Source: Echinicola strongylocentroti (GTDB lineage Bacteria; Bacteroidota; Bacteroidia; Cytophagales; Cyclobacteriaceae). From it: DNA of 64,000 bases. The stretch lies in the NCBI RefSeq assembly GCF_003260975.1, contig NZ_CP030041.1, positions 3,847,501 to 3,911,500 on the forward strand, given 5' to 3'. Positions 20,120-30,524 of this stretch are shown piece after piece. Position numbers and translations under genes: made by a program. Within the stretch, counting starts at the first letter, position 1. The number at the start of each line of letters is the position of its first letter. The notes under the pieces were generated by a model that did no database searches, was not told where the DNA came from, and was given only the letters and a program-made list of their open reading frames with translations.

Positions 20120-22519
20120 CTAATCAACCAGGTTAAAATCCTTGTCCAACCAAATTTTCTCATTGGCCGAAAGGGTCACGGATAATTTTTTGTCCTTGTA
20201 TTGTATGACCTTGGTTTGGTTAGAGGCGCTCGTCAGGCCAAGTTTCAGCAGCTGTCCGCCCTCCCAAATGATATCCACTTCAATGTTGCCTCTGGCTACT
20301 AGGCCTTTTATGGAGCCATTTTGCCAGCTTTCCGGCAGGGTAGGTAGTATGCGGAGAAAGCCTTCATGCGACTGGAGTAACAATTCGGCTACACCGGCAG
20401 TATAGCCAAAGTTACCGTCGATTTGAAACGGAGGATGTTCATTGAAGAGGTTGTTGGCGGTGGATATTTGTAGGAGTTTGTACAAGTTGTCTTCGGCTGA
20501 TTTTTTGTCCAATAGTCTCGCATTAAAGTTGATCATCCAAGCGCGGCTCCATCCTGTGCCTGCCCCACCATGTTGGAGGCGGTAGTCGATGGTTTTTTGT
20601 GCTCCGGCAAATGCTTCGGGAATAGTTTCAGTGATGTCATCCCCAGGGTGGAGGGCATAAAGGTGTGACATGTGTCGGTGGCCTTTCTCTGGTTCCTCAT
20701 AGGGTTCGTTCCATTCCAATATTCTACCGTCCGGACCAATGGCCACTCCGGGATACAGCATGCCTATTTTTTCTTCGAGCTCCTCGGTAAAGTCATTTTC
20801 GATGGAGAGCACCTTTGCAGCAGCGAGAGTGTTCTGAAACACATCACTAATGATCTGGTGTCCCATAGCTGATCCGTATGAAACCGCTGCAGGATTGCCG
20901 TCAGGAGCCAAATAGGAATTTTCGGGGGATGTTTCTGGATAAGAAATGTATAGTCCTGTCTGTTCGTCCTTCTGAAGCCAATCCATATAGAAAGCCGCAA
21001 ATTCTTTCAGTGCGGGATAGCCTCTATCTTTCAAAAATGTGGTGTCACCCGCAAATTGGAAATGTTCCCAGTAGTGTCTGGAAATCCATCCACCGCCATG
21101 GATCCATGCTCCCCAGTAAGCCCTGTTGGCGCGCATCCAAGGAGCTGCCCAAAGGTCAGAGGCATGGTGTACCACCGTGCCACGCTCGATGCCGTATTGA
21201 TCCTTAGCAGTGACCTTACCCCGCTCTATCAACTGATCCACATAATCAAATAGCGGGAGGTGCATTTCGGAGAGGTTGGCAGGGCCTGCCGGCCAATAGT
21301 TCATCTGTAGGTTAATATTAAGGTGGTAATCTGCGTTCCAAGGGGCTTCGATATCCTTGTTCCAAATTCCCTGCAAATTCGCTGGATTGGTGCCGGGCCT
21401 GGAAGAAGAAATAAGTAAGTATCTGCCATACTGGAATAAAGCTGCCGCCAATCCAGCATCCTTGGCGCCATCTTGCACCCTTTTGAGGCGCTTATCCGTA
21501 GCTAGGCTATCGAGCTCATGGTTCCCTAGATCCAGCTTTACCCTTGAATAGAACTGGTTGAAGTCCGCTACATGGGCAGTGCGTAACTCTTGGTAGCTTT
21601 TTGATTCCAACATCTGAAGGGACTGATCATTCTTCGTCTCATAGTTTTCATGATAATATGAAGTGTTACAGACCAAATAAATAATAGCTTCTTTGACCCC
21701 TTTTAAGTTTAGGCTGCCATTTCCGGCAGTGGAGGTTCCTCCATTCGGAATCACCTTAAGCTTGGTCTGGAACTTAACGCCATAGTCCAGTGGTGTTGGC
21801 TGATCTTCTTTGACCGCTTCATATTGCGTCACTTCTCCGTCCATGACCAACTCATTATCTGATGGGGCATTTACCTGTACAGTGGGGTGGCCAGTATCTT
21901 CAGGACGATCTAAGCGAAGGCTAAAATCCATCCCTGCTTCATCCGTGGTGGTGAGCCGAATGGCCAATACGTCATCTACCGCAGAAGCAAAAACCTCTTC
22001 GGTGAAGTGTTCTCCTCCAGACTGATAGCTCACCGTGGTCAAGGCATCATCCAAGCTCAGCTTTCGTGAATAGTTCTTGATCTCCCTTTCCCCGCCAAAG
22101 TCAATGTACAGGTCTCCCATGGTCTGATGGGAACGTACGATCCCCTTGTAAGAAAACATATCGATGATGCTTTTGTCCGCTTGGTGAACCTTTCCGTCCT
22201 TCACCAGTTTCCGAAGCTCAGCCAAATCTGCCGGTGTACCTTTGCTATCTCCCCAATCGGCAGCTCCAGGCCACATGGAGTCCTCGTTAAGTTGGATCCT
22301 TTCTGTGTTTGTCTGCCCAAAGACCATGGCTCCTAGTCGTCCATTGCCCACTGGTAAGGCTTCTTCCCAAGCAGTGGCGGGCTGTTCATACCAAAGTGTG
22401 GTCGTGGAAGAGTCTTCTTGCGGGGTGGAAGTAATGGGTGAGCAGGAAAATACTGCGCTACACGCCAAGAAACCAAGGGCCAAAGTAATTCTATGCATCA
22501 TGAAGGATTTTTTGTACAT
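20120..22519 (-). CDS. Glycoside hydrolase family 95 lipoprotein (alpha-L-fucosidase type)
   Basis: 799 residues; lipoprotein signal with Cys26 in VFSC. The N-terminal beta-domain begins with EALPVGNGRLGAMVFG, a family hallmark. By comparison with the bifidobacterial AfcA enzyme, the (alpha/alpha)6 domain shows Asn401 and Asn403 in LNINLQMNYW, the general acid Glu533 in TSPEN and Asp701 in QIDGNFG. GH95 enzymes invert alpha-1,2-L-fucosides or, in some members, alpha-L-galactosides. Same strand as the susC operon but 729 bases upstream, so a separate transcript of one PUL. Two in-frame ATGs (22519 and 22501) could serve as start; both leave a signal peptide. Confidence 0.93.
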   Translation of the reverse strand: MYKKSFMMHRITLALGFLACSAVFSCSPITSTPQEDSSTTTLWYEQPATAWEEALPVGNGRLGAMVFGQTNTERIQLNEDSMWPGAADWGDSKGTPADLAELRKLVKDGKVHQADKSIIDMFSYKGIVRSHQTMGDLYIDFGGEREIKNYSRKLSLDDALTTVSYQSGGEHFTEEVFASAVDDVLAIRLTTTDEAGMDFSLRLDRPEDTGHPTVQVNAPSDNELVMDGEVTQYEAVKEDQPTPLDYGVKFQTKLKVIPNGGTSTAGNGSLNLKGVKEAIIYLVCNTSYYHENYETKNDQSLQMLESKSYQELRTAHVADFNQFYSRVKLDLGNHELDSLATDKRLKRVQDGAKDAGLAAALFQYGRYLLISSSRPGTNPANLQGIWNKDIEAPWNADYHLNINLQMNYWPAGPANLSEMHLPLFDYVDQLIERGKVTAKDQYGIERGTVVHHASDLWAAPWMRANRAYWGAWIHGGGWISRHYWEHFQFAGDTTFLKDRGYPALKEFAAFYMDWLQKDEQTGLYISYPETSPENSYLAPDGNPAAVSYGSAMGHQIISDVFQNTLAAAKVLSIENDFTEELEEKIGMLYPGVAIGPDGRILEWNEPYEEPEKGHRHMSHLYALHPGDDITETIPEAFAGAQKTIDYRLQHGGAGTGWSRAWMINFNARLLDKKSAEDNLYKLLQISTANNLFNEHPPFQIDGNFGYTAGVAELLLQSHEGFLRILPTLPESWQNGSIKGLVARGNIEVDIIWEGGQLLKLGLTSASNQTKVIQYKDKKLSVTLSANEKIWLDKDFNLVD

Positions 22520-22925
22520 CTATATGTCAAATAAAAACTGAAAGCGGTTAAGCAGGTAAATATAAATAAAATAGCATTCAAGCCTCAAAGGATTTTCTCT
22601 AGTGCATTGCCAGATTTCAATATTATTTTTGCCTTCCGGCTTTAACTTACTCCATGTAGGTGTGACGGCGCAAGAGCTGGCTGACTTTGAAGCAAATTCA
22701 GTTGGCAATACCAGAGGCAGTGGCGTAGATAGGTTAATGCATATTCCGGGTTTAAGTGAAGTGACGGTTTATATTTACCTAAATGAGTGCCTTGAATAGC
22801 GGCTTGTAATTCAGGCTTTAGTAGCTTTAGGGAAAGGAGGATTCATAATTGATTTGTATATAATGATTCCTCGATCATGAAGGTTTCGTCTAATTCAATT
22901 AATTTAGCGGATAAATTAATCGACA
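22520..22925. other. Intergenic region between divergent GH95 and pyrD genes
   Basis: 406 bases. Short open frames here have no recognisable family. It probably contains the divergent promoters of the GH95 gene and pyrD; I see no perfect TAnnTTTG box for either. Confidence 0.5.
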
Positions 22926-23972
22926 ATGTCCGTGTACAAATCCCTTTTAAAGCCATTTTTATTTAAGAAAAGTGCCGAGGAAGCGCATCATTTCACCTTT
23001 TCATTGACCAAGAACACCTTTAATTGGCCTTTGGTGAAGGGTATGATCAAAAGCCTATATGGGTATGAGCATCCCTCACTGGAGCGAGAGGTGTTTGGAC
23101 TACGGTTCAAGAACCCTGTAGGGCTTGCGGCGGGATTCGATAAGGACGCGAAGTTGATTGATGAAATGGCCATGCTTGGTTTTGGCTTTATAGAAATTGG
23201 GACGTTGACACCAAAACCCCAAGAGGGAAATCCCCCGCCTCGTTTGTTCCGTCTTCCTGAGGATGAAGCATTGGTCAATCGAATGGGCTTTAACAACGGT
23301 GGGGTGGATGAAGCTGTGAAACGGTTGAAAAAAAGGAAATCCAAGCTGCTGATCGGGGGCAATATTGGCAAAAATAAAGTGACGCCAAATGAGCTGGCCG
23401 AGTCGGATTACCTGTACTGCTTGGATGCCTTACATGCTTATGTTGATTATTTTGTGGTGAATGTAAGCTCACCAAATACCCCAAATTTAAGAGACCTCCA
23501 AGAAAAAGAGCCACTGCAAAAGCTGTTGGCCAAGGTAAAGGAACGAAATGATCAGAAAGAGCATCCTAAACCGATCTTACTGAAGATAGCCCCAGACCTT
23601 ACCGATGGACAGCTGGACGATATTATTGATATAGTAAAAGAAACCAAAATCGACGGTGTCATCGCGACCAATACGACCATTGATCGATCTGGCTTAAGAA
23701 CGGATGCAGGAAAGGTGGAAGCACTGGGAGCAGGAGGAGTAAGTGGCAAGGTTCTTGGCAAAAGAAGCACGGAAGTGATCCGCTACTTGGCTGAGAAATC
23801 AGGAAAGGCTTTTCCTATTGTCGGTGTGGGAGGGATTTTTAGCGCTAAAGATGCCATAGAAAAGCTGGAAGCGGGGGCTTCACTGGTACAGGTTTACTCA
23901 GGGATGATTTATGAGGGGCCTGGTTTGATGAAAGCCATCAAGAAGGGCTTGAAGGAGCATTATGACAATTGA
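22926..23972 (+). CDS. pyrD: Dihydroorotate dehydrogenase (quinone), class 2
   Basis: 348 residues. The N-terminal helix pair (about 1-40) is the membrane/quinone-binding extension of class 2 enzymes. FMN-site motifs [10 protein letters not shown] (67-76) and IGTLTP (91-96), and the catalytic serine in [11 protein letters not shown] (Ser181/182), are intact. It oxidises dihydroorotate to orotate in de novo pyrimidine synthesis, passing electrons to menaquinone. pyrF lies 3.5 kb downstream, on its own promoter. Confidence 0.96.
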   Translation: MSVYKSLLKPFLFKKSAEEAHHFTFSLTKNTFNWPLVKGMIKSLYGYEHPSLEREVFGLRFKNPVGLAAGFDKDAKLIDEMAMLGFGFIEIGTLTPKPQEGNPPPRLFRLPEDEALVNRMGFNNGGVDEAVKRLKKRKSKLLIGGNIGKNKVTPNELAESDYLYCLDALHAYVDYFVVNVSSPNTPNLRDLQEKEPLQKLLAKVKERNDQKEHPKPILLKIAPDLTDGQLDDIIDIVKETKIDGVIATNTTIDRSGLRTDAGKVEALGAGGVSGKVLGKRSTEVIRYLAEKSGKAFPIVGVGGIFSAKDAIEKLEAGASLVQVYSGMIYEGPGLMKAIKKGLKEHYDN

Positions 23973-24037
23973 TGCTTGGATAATTTAGTCGATTACAATT
24001 AATTTACCGTATTTCACCAGGGACATATTGAAGAATT

Positions 24038-26518
24038 ATGGCTTCAAATACATATAAATCAAATACTTTCAGGAAAAAGGAAAAAGCCAAAAAGAAGAAA
24101 AGCTCCTTTAACTTTTCATTGGGAGCATTAAAAGACAAGAAAATAGGGCTGTCATTCGGGATACTGTTTATGATGATAGGACTGTTTCTGTTTTTTGCTT
24201 TTTTGGGTTACCTGTTTACTGGCCCAGCTGACCAAAGTGTGGTGACAGGTGGTGATCCTGAAATCTCCTTACGGAAAAACGCTGCCGAAGCACGAAATTG
24301 GTTGGGATATGCTGGTGCTTACGTTTCGCATTGGCTGATATTTCGGTGGTTTGGCTTGGCTGCCTTTTTATTGCCGCCATTCTTGTTTTTACTTGGCTTC
24401 AAATGGGCCTTTAAGAAATCCCTTATCCCCATGACACAGTACAGTGCGTTTGGACTGTTCTTTGTATTTTGGCTGGGGCTGTTGCTGGGCTATGTGGTAC
24501 ATATTCTGAAAGGCTTCAGCTACCTACAGTTTTTGAGTGGAGGATTTGGCTATGAAATGGCCGTGCTAGCGGATGAATTCCTAGGCTGGGGAACGTTTAT
24601 CTTGATTTTTGGATCACTGCTGATCTTTGTGGTGTTTTTCTTTAATATCACGCATATTGACTGGCTGCAGAGTGATTTAAAAGCTGATGACCCAATTCCT
24701 GATCATGAGCCTTCAGCTCCCGTCGCAAAAGAGGCAAGGGGCAGCAAGGAGCCTATCGAGGAAGAAATGGTCCAAGAGGATGAGCTTATGGTAGAGGAAG
24801 AAGTGCAAGAGGAAGAGGATGAACAAAGCTGGACCATCAAGTCCAAGCAACCTGAGAAGAAGAAAGCACCAGCTTCTGAGCCTACATTCAATATTGAAGA
24901 GCTCGAAACTGCCGATGATATCCAAGAAGAAGAAAAAGCAGCTGACGACAAGAAGTTTACCGTAGAGACTGGTACACATGAAGAAAAGAAAGTCAGTGAA
25001 GTAGAAAACCTGGATCCTTATGACCCTACGCTTGACCTGCCAAGTTACCAATACCCGAGTATTGACCTGCTGAATGAGTATGATCAGCAGAAAGTGACGG
25101 TAACACGCCAAGAGCTGGAAGAAAACAAAAACAAGATCGTCGAAACCCTGGTCAATTTTAAGATCGGTATTCAAGAGATCAAAGCGACCATTGGTCCCAC
25201 GGTGACACTCTATGAGATTGTCCCTGATCCAGGGGTGAAGATTTCCAAGATCAAAAACCTGGAAGATGACATCGCCCTGAGTTTGGCGGCACTGGGGATT
25301 AGGATCATCGCGCCCATTCCTGGAAAAGGCACCATTGGTATAGAAGTCCCCAACAAAAACAGGGAACTGGTAGCTGCTGGATCCGTGCTGGGAACGGAAA
25401 AATTCATGAAAAGCGATAAAGACCTCCCTGTAGCACTGGGCAAAACCATTAGCAACGAAGTCTTTGTCTTTGACCTTGCCAAAATGCCCCACCTGCTGAT
25501 GGCCGGTGCCACGGGGCAGGGTAAGTCCGTTGGTCTGAATGTGATCTTGGCATCACTGGTGTACAAGAAGCACCCCTCGCAATTGAAATTTGTATTGGTC
25601 GATCCGAAGAAAGTGGAATTGACCCTGTTCAATAAGATAGAACGGCATTTCCTTGCCAAGCTGCCCAATGCCGAAGATGCGATCATCACCGATACCAAGA
25701 AAGTCATCTACACGCTAAATTCCCTGTGTATCGAGATGGACAACAGGTATGATCTTCTGAAAGATGCGGGCTGCCGAAACCTGAAAGAATACAATGCCAA
25801 ATTTGTAGCGCGTAAACTCAATCCTGAAAAAGGACATAAATTCATGCCTTATATTGTGCTGGTCATTGATGAATTGGCGGACTTGATGATGACGGCAGGT
25901 AAGGAAATCGAAGCGCCCATTGCTCGTTTGGCGCAGCTGGCGAGGGCAATCGGGATTCACTTGGTGGTGGCCACCCAACGACCTTCCGTCAATGTGATTA
26001 CCGGTATCATCAAAGCGAACTTCCCTGCAAGGCTTTCTTTCCGTGTGACTTCCAAAGTGGACAGTAGGACCATTCTGGACGCAGGAGGAGCCGAACAGCT
26101 CATTGGTATGGGGGATATGCTCTTGTCCCAAGGATCTGATGTGATCCGGATACAGTGCGCTTTCTTGGATACTCCAGAGGTAGAACGGGTCTGTGAGTGG
26201 ATAGGTGAGCAGCGAGGATACAGTGACGCCTACCTTTTGCCTGAATTTGAAGGCGAGGATGGGGACAGTAATGTCGGAGAAGTGGATTTGTCTGATCGTG
26301 ACCCTCTTTTTGAAGATGCCGCTAGGTTGATCGTCATGCATCAGCAAGGAAGCACATCGCTGATTCAGAGGAAGTTAAAACTTGGATACAATCGTGCTGG
26401 CAGAATTATCGACCAATTGGAAGCCGCCGGTGTGGTGGGGGCTTTTGAAGGGAGCAAAGCAAGGGAAGTATTAATTCAAGACGAAGTTAGTTTGGAACAG
26501 TTATTGAGTAGCCTCTAA
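24038..26518 (+). CDS. ftsK: DNA translocase FtsK
   Basis: 826 residues. Four to five membrane helices lie in about 38-203, then an acidic low-complexity linker (about 215-330, rich in Glu), then the alpha/beta motor domain with Walker A GATGQGKS (490-497) and Walker B LVIDELADL near 610, and a C-terminal winged-helix gamma domain (about 760-826) that would read KOPS-like sites. It anchors at the septum, pumps DNA and activates XerCD at dif. Shorter linker than in E. coli, as usual in this phylum. The LolA-like gene follows after 30 bases and is probably co-transcribed. Confidence 0.97.
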   Translation: MASNTYKSNTFRKKEKAKKKKSSFNFSLGALKDKKIGLSFGILFMMIGLFLFFAFLGYLFTGPADQSVVTGGDPEISLRKNAAEARNWLGYAGAYVSHWLIFRWFGLAAFLLPPFLFLLGFKWAFKKSLIPMTQYSAFGLFFVFWLGLLLGYVVHILKGFSYLQFLSGGFGYEMAVLADEFLGWGTFILIFGSLLIFVVFFFNITHIDWLQSDLKADDPIPDHEPSAPVAKEARGSKEPIEEEMVQEDELMVEEEVQEEEDEQSWTIKSKQPEKKKAPASEPTFNIEELETADDIQEEEKAADDKKFTVETGTHEEKKVSEVENLDPYDPTLDLPSYQYPSIDLLNEYDQQKVTVTRQELEENKNKIVETLVNFKIGIQEIKATIGPTVTLYEIVPDPGVKISKIKNLEDDIALSLAALGIRIIAPIPGKGTIGIEVPNKNRELVAAGSVLGTEKFMKSDKDLPVALGKTISNEVFVFDLAKMPHLLMAGATGQGKSVGLNVILASLVYKKHPSQLKFVLVDPKKVELTLFNKIERHFLAKLPNAEDAIITDTKKVIYTLNSLCIEMDNRYDLLKDAGCRNLKEYNAKFVARKLNPEKGHKFMPYIVLVIDELADLMMTAGKEIEAPIARLAQLARAIGIHLVVATQRPSVNVITGIIKANFPARLSFRVTSKVDSRTILDAGGAEQLIGMGDMLLSQGSDVIRIQCAFLDTPEVERVCEWIGEQRGYSDAYLLPEFEGEDGDSNVGEVDLSDRDPLFEDAARLIVMHQQGSTSLIQRKLKLGYNRAGRIIDQLEAAGVVGAFEGSKAREVLIQDEVSLEQLLSSL

Positions 26519-26548
26519 GAGCGAGAGCTTATTAACTGGATTACAATT

Positions 26549-27202
26549 ATGTTAAAGAAAATCATACTACTCAGTCTGCTTATAGGCTGTATACAGACCA
26601 ATTTATGGGCACAAAAAGATCCTGACGCCAAGGCGCTTCTGGATCAAATGAGTGAGCGCTACCAGTCCCTGGATGGGCTTAAAGCCACCTTTGAATATTA
26701 CTATTACAATGAGCTGGACGGAGCCAGTCAGCGAAGCACTGGTGAAGTGGCCGTCAATGGCGACCGATACAAATTGGTTTTGCCGGATCAGGAGGTTTAT
26801 AATAACGGCGAGACGGTCTGGACTTTTATCAAATCCAATAATTATCAGGAAGTCACCGTCAATACCGTCAGTGAAAACACTGACGAACTCACGCCATCCA
26901 GCATCTATAACCTGTACAAAAAAGGATATGATTACGAGCTTAAAGGTGAGGAAAACCAAAATGGAAAAAACATCCAAGAAATCTTACTCACAGCTGAAAG
27001 TGCCAAAGCACAATTCCAAAAAATCATTTTGTTTGTAGATAAGGACCATAAGGATTTATTGGCTTGGGAAGTATCGGATAGTGACGGGGGCACCTTCAAG
27101 TATGAGTTTAATGAAGTGGACACTGATGTCAATCTAGGGAAATCCTTTTTCACTTTTGACCCCAAAAAACACCCCGGCGTGGAAGTCATTGACTTGCGCT
27201 AG
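26549..27202 (+). CDS. LolA-like outer-membrane lipoprotein carrier
   Basis: 217 residues with a signal peptide cleaved near LWAQ (about 22). The remainder is the LolA/LppX half-barrel fold type: LDQMSERYQSLDGLKATFEYYY at the start and a beta-rich body ending in FFTFDPKKHPGVEVIDLR. The family shuttles lipoproteins from the inner to the outer membrane through the periplasm. It directly follows ftsK, an arrangement common in Bacteroidota, and is closed by a terminator. Confidence 0.92.
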   Translation: MLKKIILLSLLIGCIQTNLWAQKDPDAKALLDQMSERYQSLDGLKATFEYYYYNELDGASQRSTGEVAVNGDRYKLVLPDQEVYNNGETVWTFIKSNNYQEVTVNTVSENTDELTPSSIYNLYKKGYDYELKGEENQNGKNIQEILLTAESAKAQFQKIILFVDKDHKDLLAWEVSDSDGGTFKYEFNEVDTDVNLGKSFFTFDPKKHPGVEVIDLR

Positions 27203-27232
27203 TCCAATGCCATAAAACAAAACAGCTTTTCT

Positions 27233-27259
27233 GCCAGCATATTCCTGCTGGCTTTTTTT
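27233..27259 (+). terminator. Terminator of the ftsK-lolA unit
   Basis: Arms GCCAGCA (27233-27239) and TGCTGGC (27246-27252) around a 6-base loop, followed by seven T. Confidence 0.88.
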
Positions 27260-27435
27260 ATGCTTATTTTTTAGTGATAAGTTCATCCCTGAATGTGCAT
27301 TGCCTATCTACGCCACGGTACACAGGTATTACGGTCCGATCCGCCGCGGCAGACAAAATCAGCCGCTTGCTTTTCCGCTTCATCCAAAAATCGTCCAATT
27401 AGCTACGGGGAGTTTCAGATTGGTAGGTTATTTCA

Positions 27436-27443
27436 TACTTTTG
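27436..27443 (+). promoter_or_regulatory. Predicted -7 box of pyrF
   Basis: TACTTTTG is a perfect TAnnTTTG match. The predicted start site is 27447, giving a 15-base leader to the ATG at 27462. The -33 region has GTTTC near 27411-27415, a weak match. Its position inside the longest open frame supports the shorter gene start. Confidence 0.6.
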
Positions 27444-27461
27444 CGGAAACCTTCAGAAAAA

Positions 27462-28277
27462 ATGGATAAGAAAACCCTCTTCGGCAATATTCAGAGAAAA
27501 GCATCATTTCTATGCGTAGGCTTGGATACGGATCTCGCAAAAATCCCCTCACATCTACTAAAGGAAGCGGATCCTATCTTTGCATTCAACAGGGAAATTA
27601 TAGACAAAACTGCTGACTTTGCCGTAGCGTATAAGCCCAACATTGCTTTTTATGAAGCCCTTGGCCCAAAAGGCTGGGAAAGTCTACAGAAAACGCTGGA
27701 GTATATCCCGAAAGATATCTTTACTATCGCTGATGCCAAAAGGGGGGACATTGGCAATACGTCCAAATTATATGCTAAGGCCTTTTTTGAGCAAATGGAC
27801 TTTGACTCCATTACAGTGGCTCCTTACATGGGTAAAGATAGTGTCAGTCCGTTTTTGGAGTTTAAGGACAAGTGGGTGATCCTATTGGCTTTGACCTCTA
27901 ATGAAGGCAGTAAAGACTTCCAAGTGCTGGGAACAGAAGGAGGCAAACCACTTTTTCAGCAGGTGCTCGAAAAAAGTCAACAATGGGGCACAGATGATAA
28001 CCTAATGTATGTGGTGGGAGCTACCCGAGGAGAAAAAATCGCAGAGGTTAGAAAATATGCTCCTGATCATTTCTTCTTGGTGCCCGGAGTGGGGGCTCAG
28101 GGAGGGAGCCTAGAGGAAGTCGCCAAATACGGCATGAACAAGAGCTGTGGCCTTTTGGTCAATTCCTCCCGTGGAATTATCTATGCTTCTGAGGACAAAG
28201 ATTTTGGTGATCGGGCAAGGGTAGAGGCGGAAAAACTTCAGCAGGAAATGGCCAAGCTCTTGGAGCAGTATTGCTGA
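27462..28277 (+). CDS. pyrF: Orotidine-5'-phosphate decarboxylase
   Basis: 271 residues from the chosen ATG. The frame is open 54 codons further upstream, but those residues have no family match and a promoter box lies just before this ATG. The catalytic Asp-Lys-x-x-Asp array is in [11 protein letters not shown] (Asp91, Lys93, Asp96), the N-terminal FLCVGLDTD binds phosphate and base, and GVGAQGG closes the phosphate site. It is the longer PyrF type (type 2), not the E. coli short form. Makes UMP from OMP in the cytoplasm. Confidence 0.95.
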   Translation: MDKKTLFGNIQRKASFLCVGLDTDLAKIPSHLLKEADPIFAFNREIIDKTADFAVAYKPNIAFYEALGPKGWESLQKTLEYIPKDIFTIADAKRGDIGNTSKLYAKAFFEQMDFDSITVAPYMGKDSVSPFLEFKDKWVILLALTSNEGSKDFQVLGTEGGKPLFQQVLEKSQQWGTDDNLMYVVGATRGEKIAEVRKYAPDHFFLVPGVGAQGGSLEEVAKYGMNKSCGLLVNSSRGIIYASEDKDFGDRARVEAEKLQQEMAKLLEQYC

Positions 28278-28440
28278 AGGCCAAAGTAGCTTATATCACC
28301 TCCTTATAGGCTATTGGCAACTACCAATAATGTCTGTAAATCACCTACTTTACTGCTCTTCAGGAGGATATTTTTTTGGTTCATCGATTTTATCCTAAAT
28401 TCTCCCATTGATCAACAGGGAATTTTAGATTTTTTGCGAT

Positions 28441-29733
28441 ATGCACTTTAGAGAGGATTTTATACATGCGGTCTGGAAGTACCAATATTTTGACAAGCGG
28501 GGACTGACCACGGTCGCAGATGCTGCTTTGGAAATCAAGAAGATTGGATTTCAGAACTTTCATCAAGGGCCTGACTTTTCGGAAGCACATGTGGCCATCG
28601 ATGGGATAGATTTTTTTGGTAACATTGAAGTACATATAAGGTCCTCTGACTGGGATGCACATGGCCATGAAGATGACGAAAACTACGATTCGGTCATTCT
28701 GCACGTGGTGTGGGAACATGATATGGAAGTGAGCCGGAATGATAGCACTTACATTCCGACGCTGGAGCTGAAGGGGAAGGTGTATTTGGATGTGCTGAGA
28801 AATTACCAGCGCCTTATCAGTACTCGCCGACAACTGCTTTGCAGTGATTTTCTAGCGGATGTAAAGCCCATCATAAAATTCTCGATGCTGGAACGGGCTT
28901 TGGTGGAACGGTTACAGGAGAAATCCAAACTTATTCATGAAGAAGTCCGATTGACCTCAGGGGATTGGGAGGAAGTGGCTTATAGGTGGTTGTTCCATTG
29001 TTTTGGCTTTAAGGTGAATAGTGAACCGATGCTTAAGCTTGCCAAGGCGATGCCTTATCGCTTGGTAAAAAAACATGCTGATCAGCCCTTGGTACAGGAG
29101 GCACTTTTGATGGGGCAGGCTGGATTTTGCTATCAGGATAAACCTGACGATTACACGCTGTTCATGAAAAGGGAATACGAATTTTATCGGAAGAAATATC
29201 AATTAGGGGAGTCGATTTACCCCTCCGAATGGAAGTTTATGCGGGTGAGACCGGGTAATTACCCTTCTGTGAGGATCAGTCAATTGGTTGCTGTACTTTC
29301 GAAAAGCCCCAGTCTGTTTTCGTTATTGATCCATAAAGTCAGGACCGTTTCTGACCTTGCGCAGTTGTTTCGTGTAAAACCCAATGCCTATTGGGAGCAT
29401 CACTATCAGCTGAGCAAAAAAAGTGGCAAATCTCAAAACAGGTTATTGAGCAACCGAACCTTACAGCTGCTGGGGATCAATTTCATTGCACCGCTTTGGT
29501 ATGCTTATGGTAAATACACTGATGAGGAAGTGTGGAGGGAGCGGTGCTTTGACTTTTTACAAGAAATCCCCGCAGAAGAAAACCGGATTATCACCTCCTT
29601 CCAGACGGAAGGCTGGATACCAGAGAGTGCTTATGATACCCAAGGAATGATCGGTGTTCACCACGCTTATTGCAGTCTTAAAAAATGCTTGGGTTGCAAA
29701 ATCGGGCAAAACGTCTTGAGACCAGCGAAATGA
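28441..29733 (+). CDS. DUF2851 family protein
   Basis: 430 residues. Recognised by the N-terminal HFREDFIHAVWKYQYFD and the run GPDFSEAHVAIDGIDFFGNI followed by EVHIRSSDWDAHGH, conserved in DUF2851. The acidic and histidine residues in GNIEVHIRSSDWDAHGH could form a metal site, but no activity is known for the family. No signal peptide. The C-terminus holds a CLGCKIG pair of cysteines. It stands alone between pyrF and the acetyltransferase gene. Confidence 0.88.
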   Translation: MHFREDFIHAVWKYQYFDKRGLTTVADAALEIKKIGFQNFHQGPDFSEAHVAIDGIDFFGNIEVHIRSSDWDAHGHEDDENYDSVILHVVWEHDMEVSRNDSTYIPTLELKGKVYLDVLRNYQRLISTRRQLLCSDFLADVKPIIKFSMLERALVERLQEKSKLIHEEVRLTSGDWEEVAYRWLFHCFGFKVNSEPMLKLAKAMPYRLVKKHADQPLVQEALLMGQAGFCYQDKPDDYTLFMKREYEFYRKKYQLGESIYPSEWKFMRVRPGNYPSVRISQLVAVLSKSPSLFSLLIHKVRTVSDLAQLFRVKPNAYWEHHYQLSKKSGKSQNRLLSNRTLQLLGINFIAPLWYAYGKYTDEEVWRERCFDFLQEIPAEENRIITSFQTEGWIPESAYDTQGMIGVHHAYCSLKKCLGCKIGQNVLRPAK

Positions 29734-29736
29734 TGT

Positions 29737-29768
29737 TTTGGTTACAACAGGAATTTGCCGTAATTTTG
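29737..29768 (+). promoter_or_regulatory. Consensus Bacteroidota promoter upstream of the hexapeptide acetyltransferase
   Basis: TTTG (29737-29740), a 20-base spacer and TAATTTTG (29761-29768). The start site is predicted at 29772, 17 bases before the ATG. This is one of the clearest promoters in the window. Confidence 0.75.
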
Positions 29769-29788
29769 CGGACTAAACGATTGAAACC

Positions 29789-30427
29789 ATGGAGAAACCA
29801 GTAATTATATTAGGCGCAAAAGGTATCGCCCAACCTGCCTTGGAGATATTCAACAGCAATGAGGTGACCGTGTATGGCTTTTTGGATGAAGATGAGAGCC
29901 TTCACGGCACGGAGATCAATGTGGTGCCAGTGTTGGGAAATCCAGAAGATGACGGTTACCTGAAGCTTATCGGTAAAAAATCAGAGGCCTTCGTGGCGGT
30001 GGATGACAATGAGTATAGACAGTTTCTGGTCAAATTACTCAACGATAGAAGGAAAACCCAGCCTATCAATGCCATCCATAAAACTGCCTATATCTCCACC
30101 GACGCAGTCATTGGCCATGGCAATTTTATCAATGCCAAGGTAAATATCGGTACAGGTGCGGAAGTAGGAAGTCATGGCATATTTCATTCTGGTGCCATCA
30201 TCGACCATGGAGCAAAACTAGATGATTTTGTCCAAGTAGGAGCAGGTGCTGTGATCAACTCAGGCGCAACCATCGAGAAGGGAGCATTTATAGGTTCTGG
30301 TGTGACGGTAGTTTCCGGAGTGAAAATTGGGAAAAATGCACGTGTAGGAGCAGGGTCAGTGGTGATTGCTGACGTAGAAGAAGAGTCCACCGTTTTCGGA
30401 AATCCTGCCGTAGCCATGAATAATTAA
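29789..30427 (+). CDS. NeuD/PglD-like acetyltransferase
   Basis: 212 residues. An N-terminal Rossmann-like PglD-type domain (VIILGAKGIAQPALEIF) is followed by left-handed beta-helix hexapeptide repeats from about residue 105 to 205 (for example NAKVNIGTGAEVG, AKLDDFVQVGAGAVIN, VKIGKNARVGAGSVV) and the terminal GNPA motif. Members O- or N-acetylate sugars for surface polysaccharides using acetyl-CoA. No other glycan assembly genes adjoin, so the acceptor is unknown. Confidence 0.87.
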   Translation: MEKPVIILGAKGIAQPALEIFNSNEVTVYGFLDEDESLHGTEINVVPVLGNPEDDGYLKLIGKKSEAFVAVDDNEYRQFLVKLLNDRRKTQPINAIHKTAYISTDAVIGHGNFINAKVNIGTGAEVGSHGIFHSGAIIDHGAKLDDFVQVGAGAVINSGATIEKGAFIGSGVTVVSGVKIGKNARVGAGSVVIADVEEESTVFGNPAVAMNN

Positions 30428-30524
30428 GAATAGATGATGATTTCATCTATGGACTGTCAATGGCTTCCATGGACAAATAACCAAATAATTTAGTAACTTA
30501 ATAACATAAACTTATCCCAAAACA

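Noticed and set aside
24713..26347. Long antisense open frames (259 and 210 codons) within ftsK
   Set aside because: They are shadows of the well-supported ftsK frame, with no recognisable domain.
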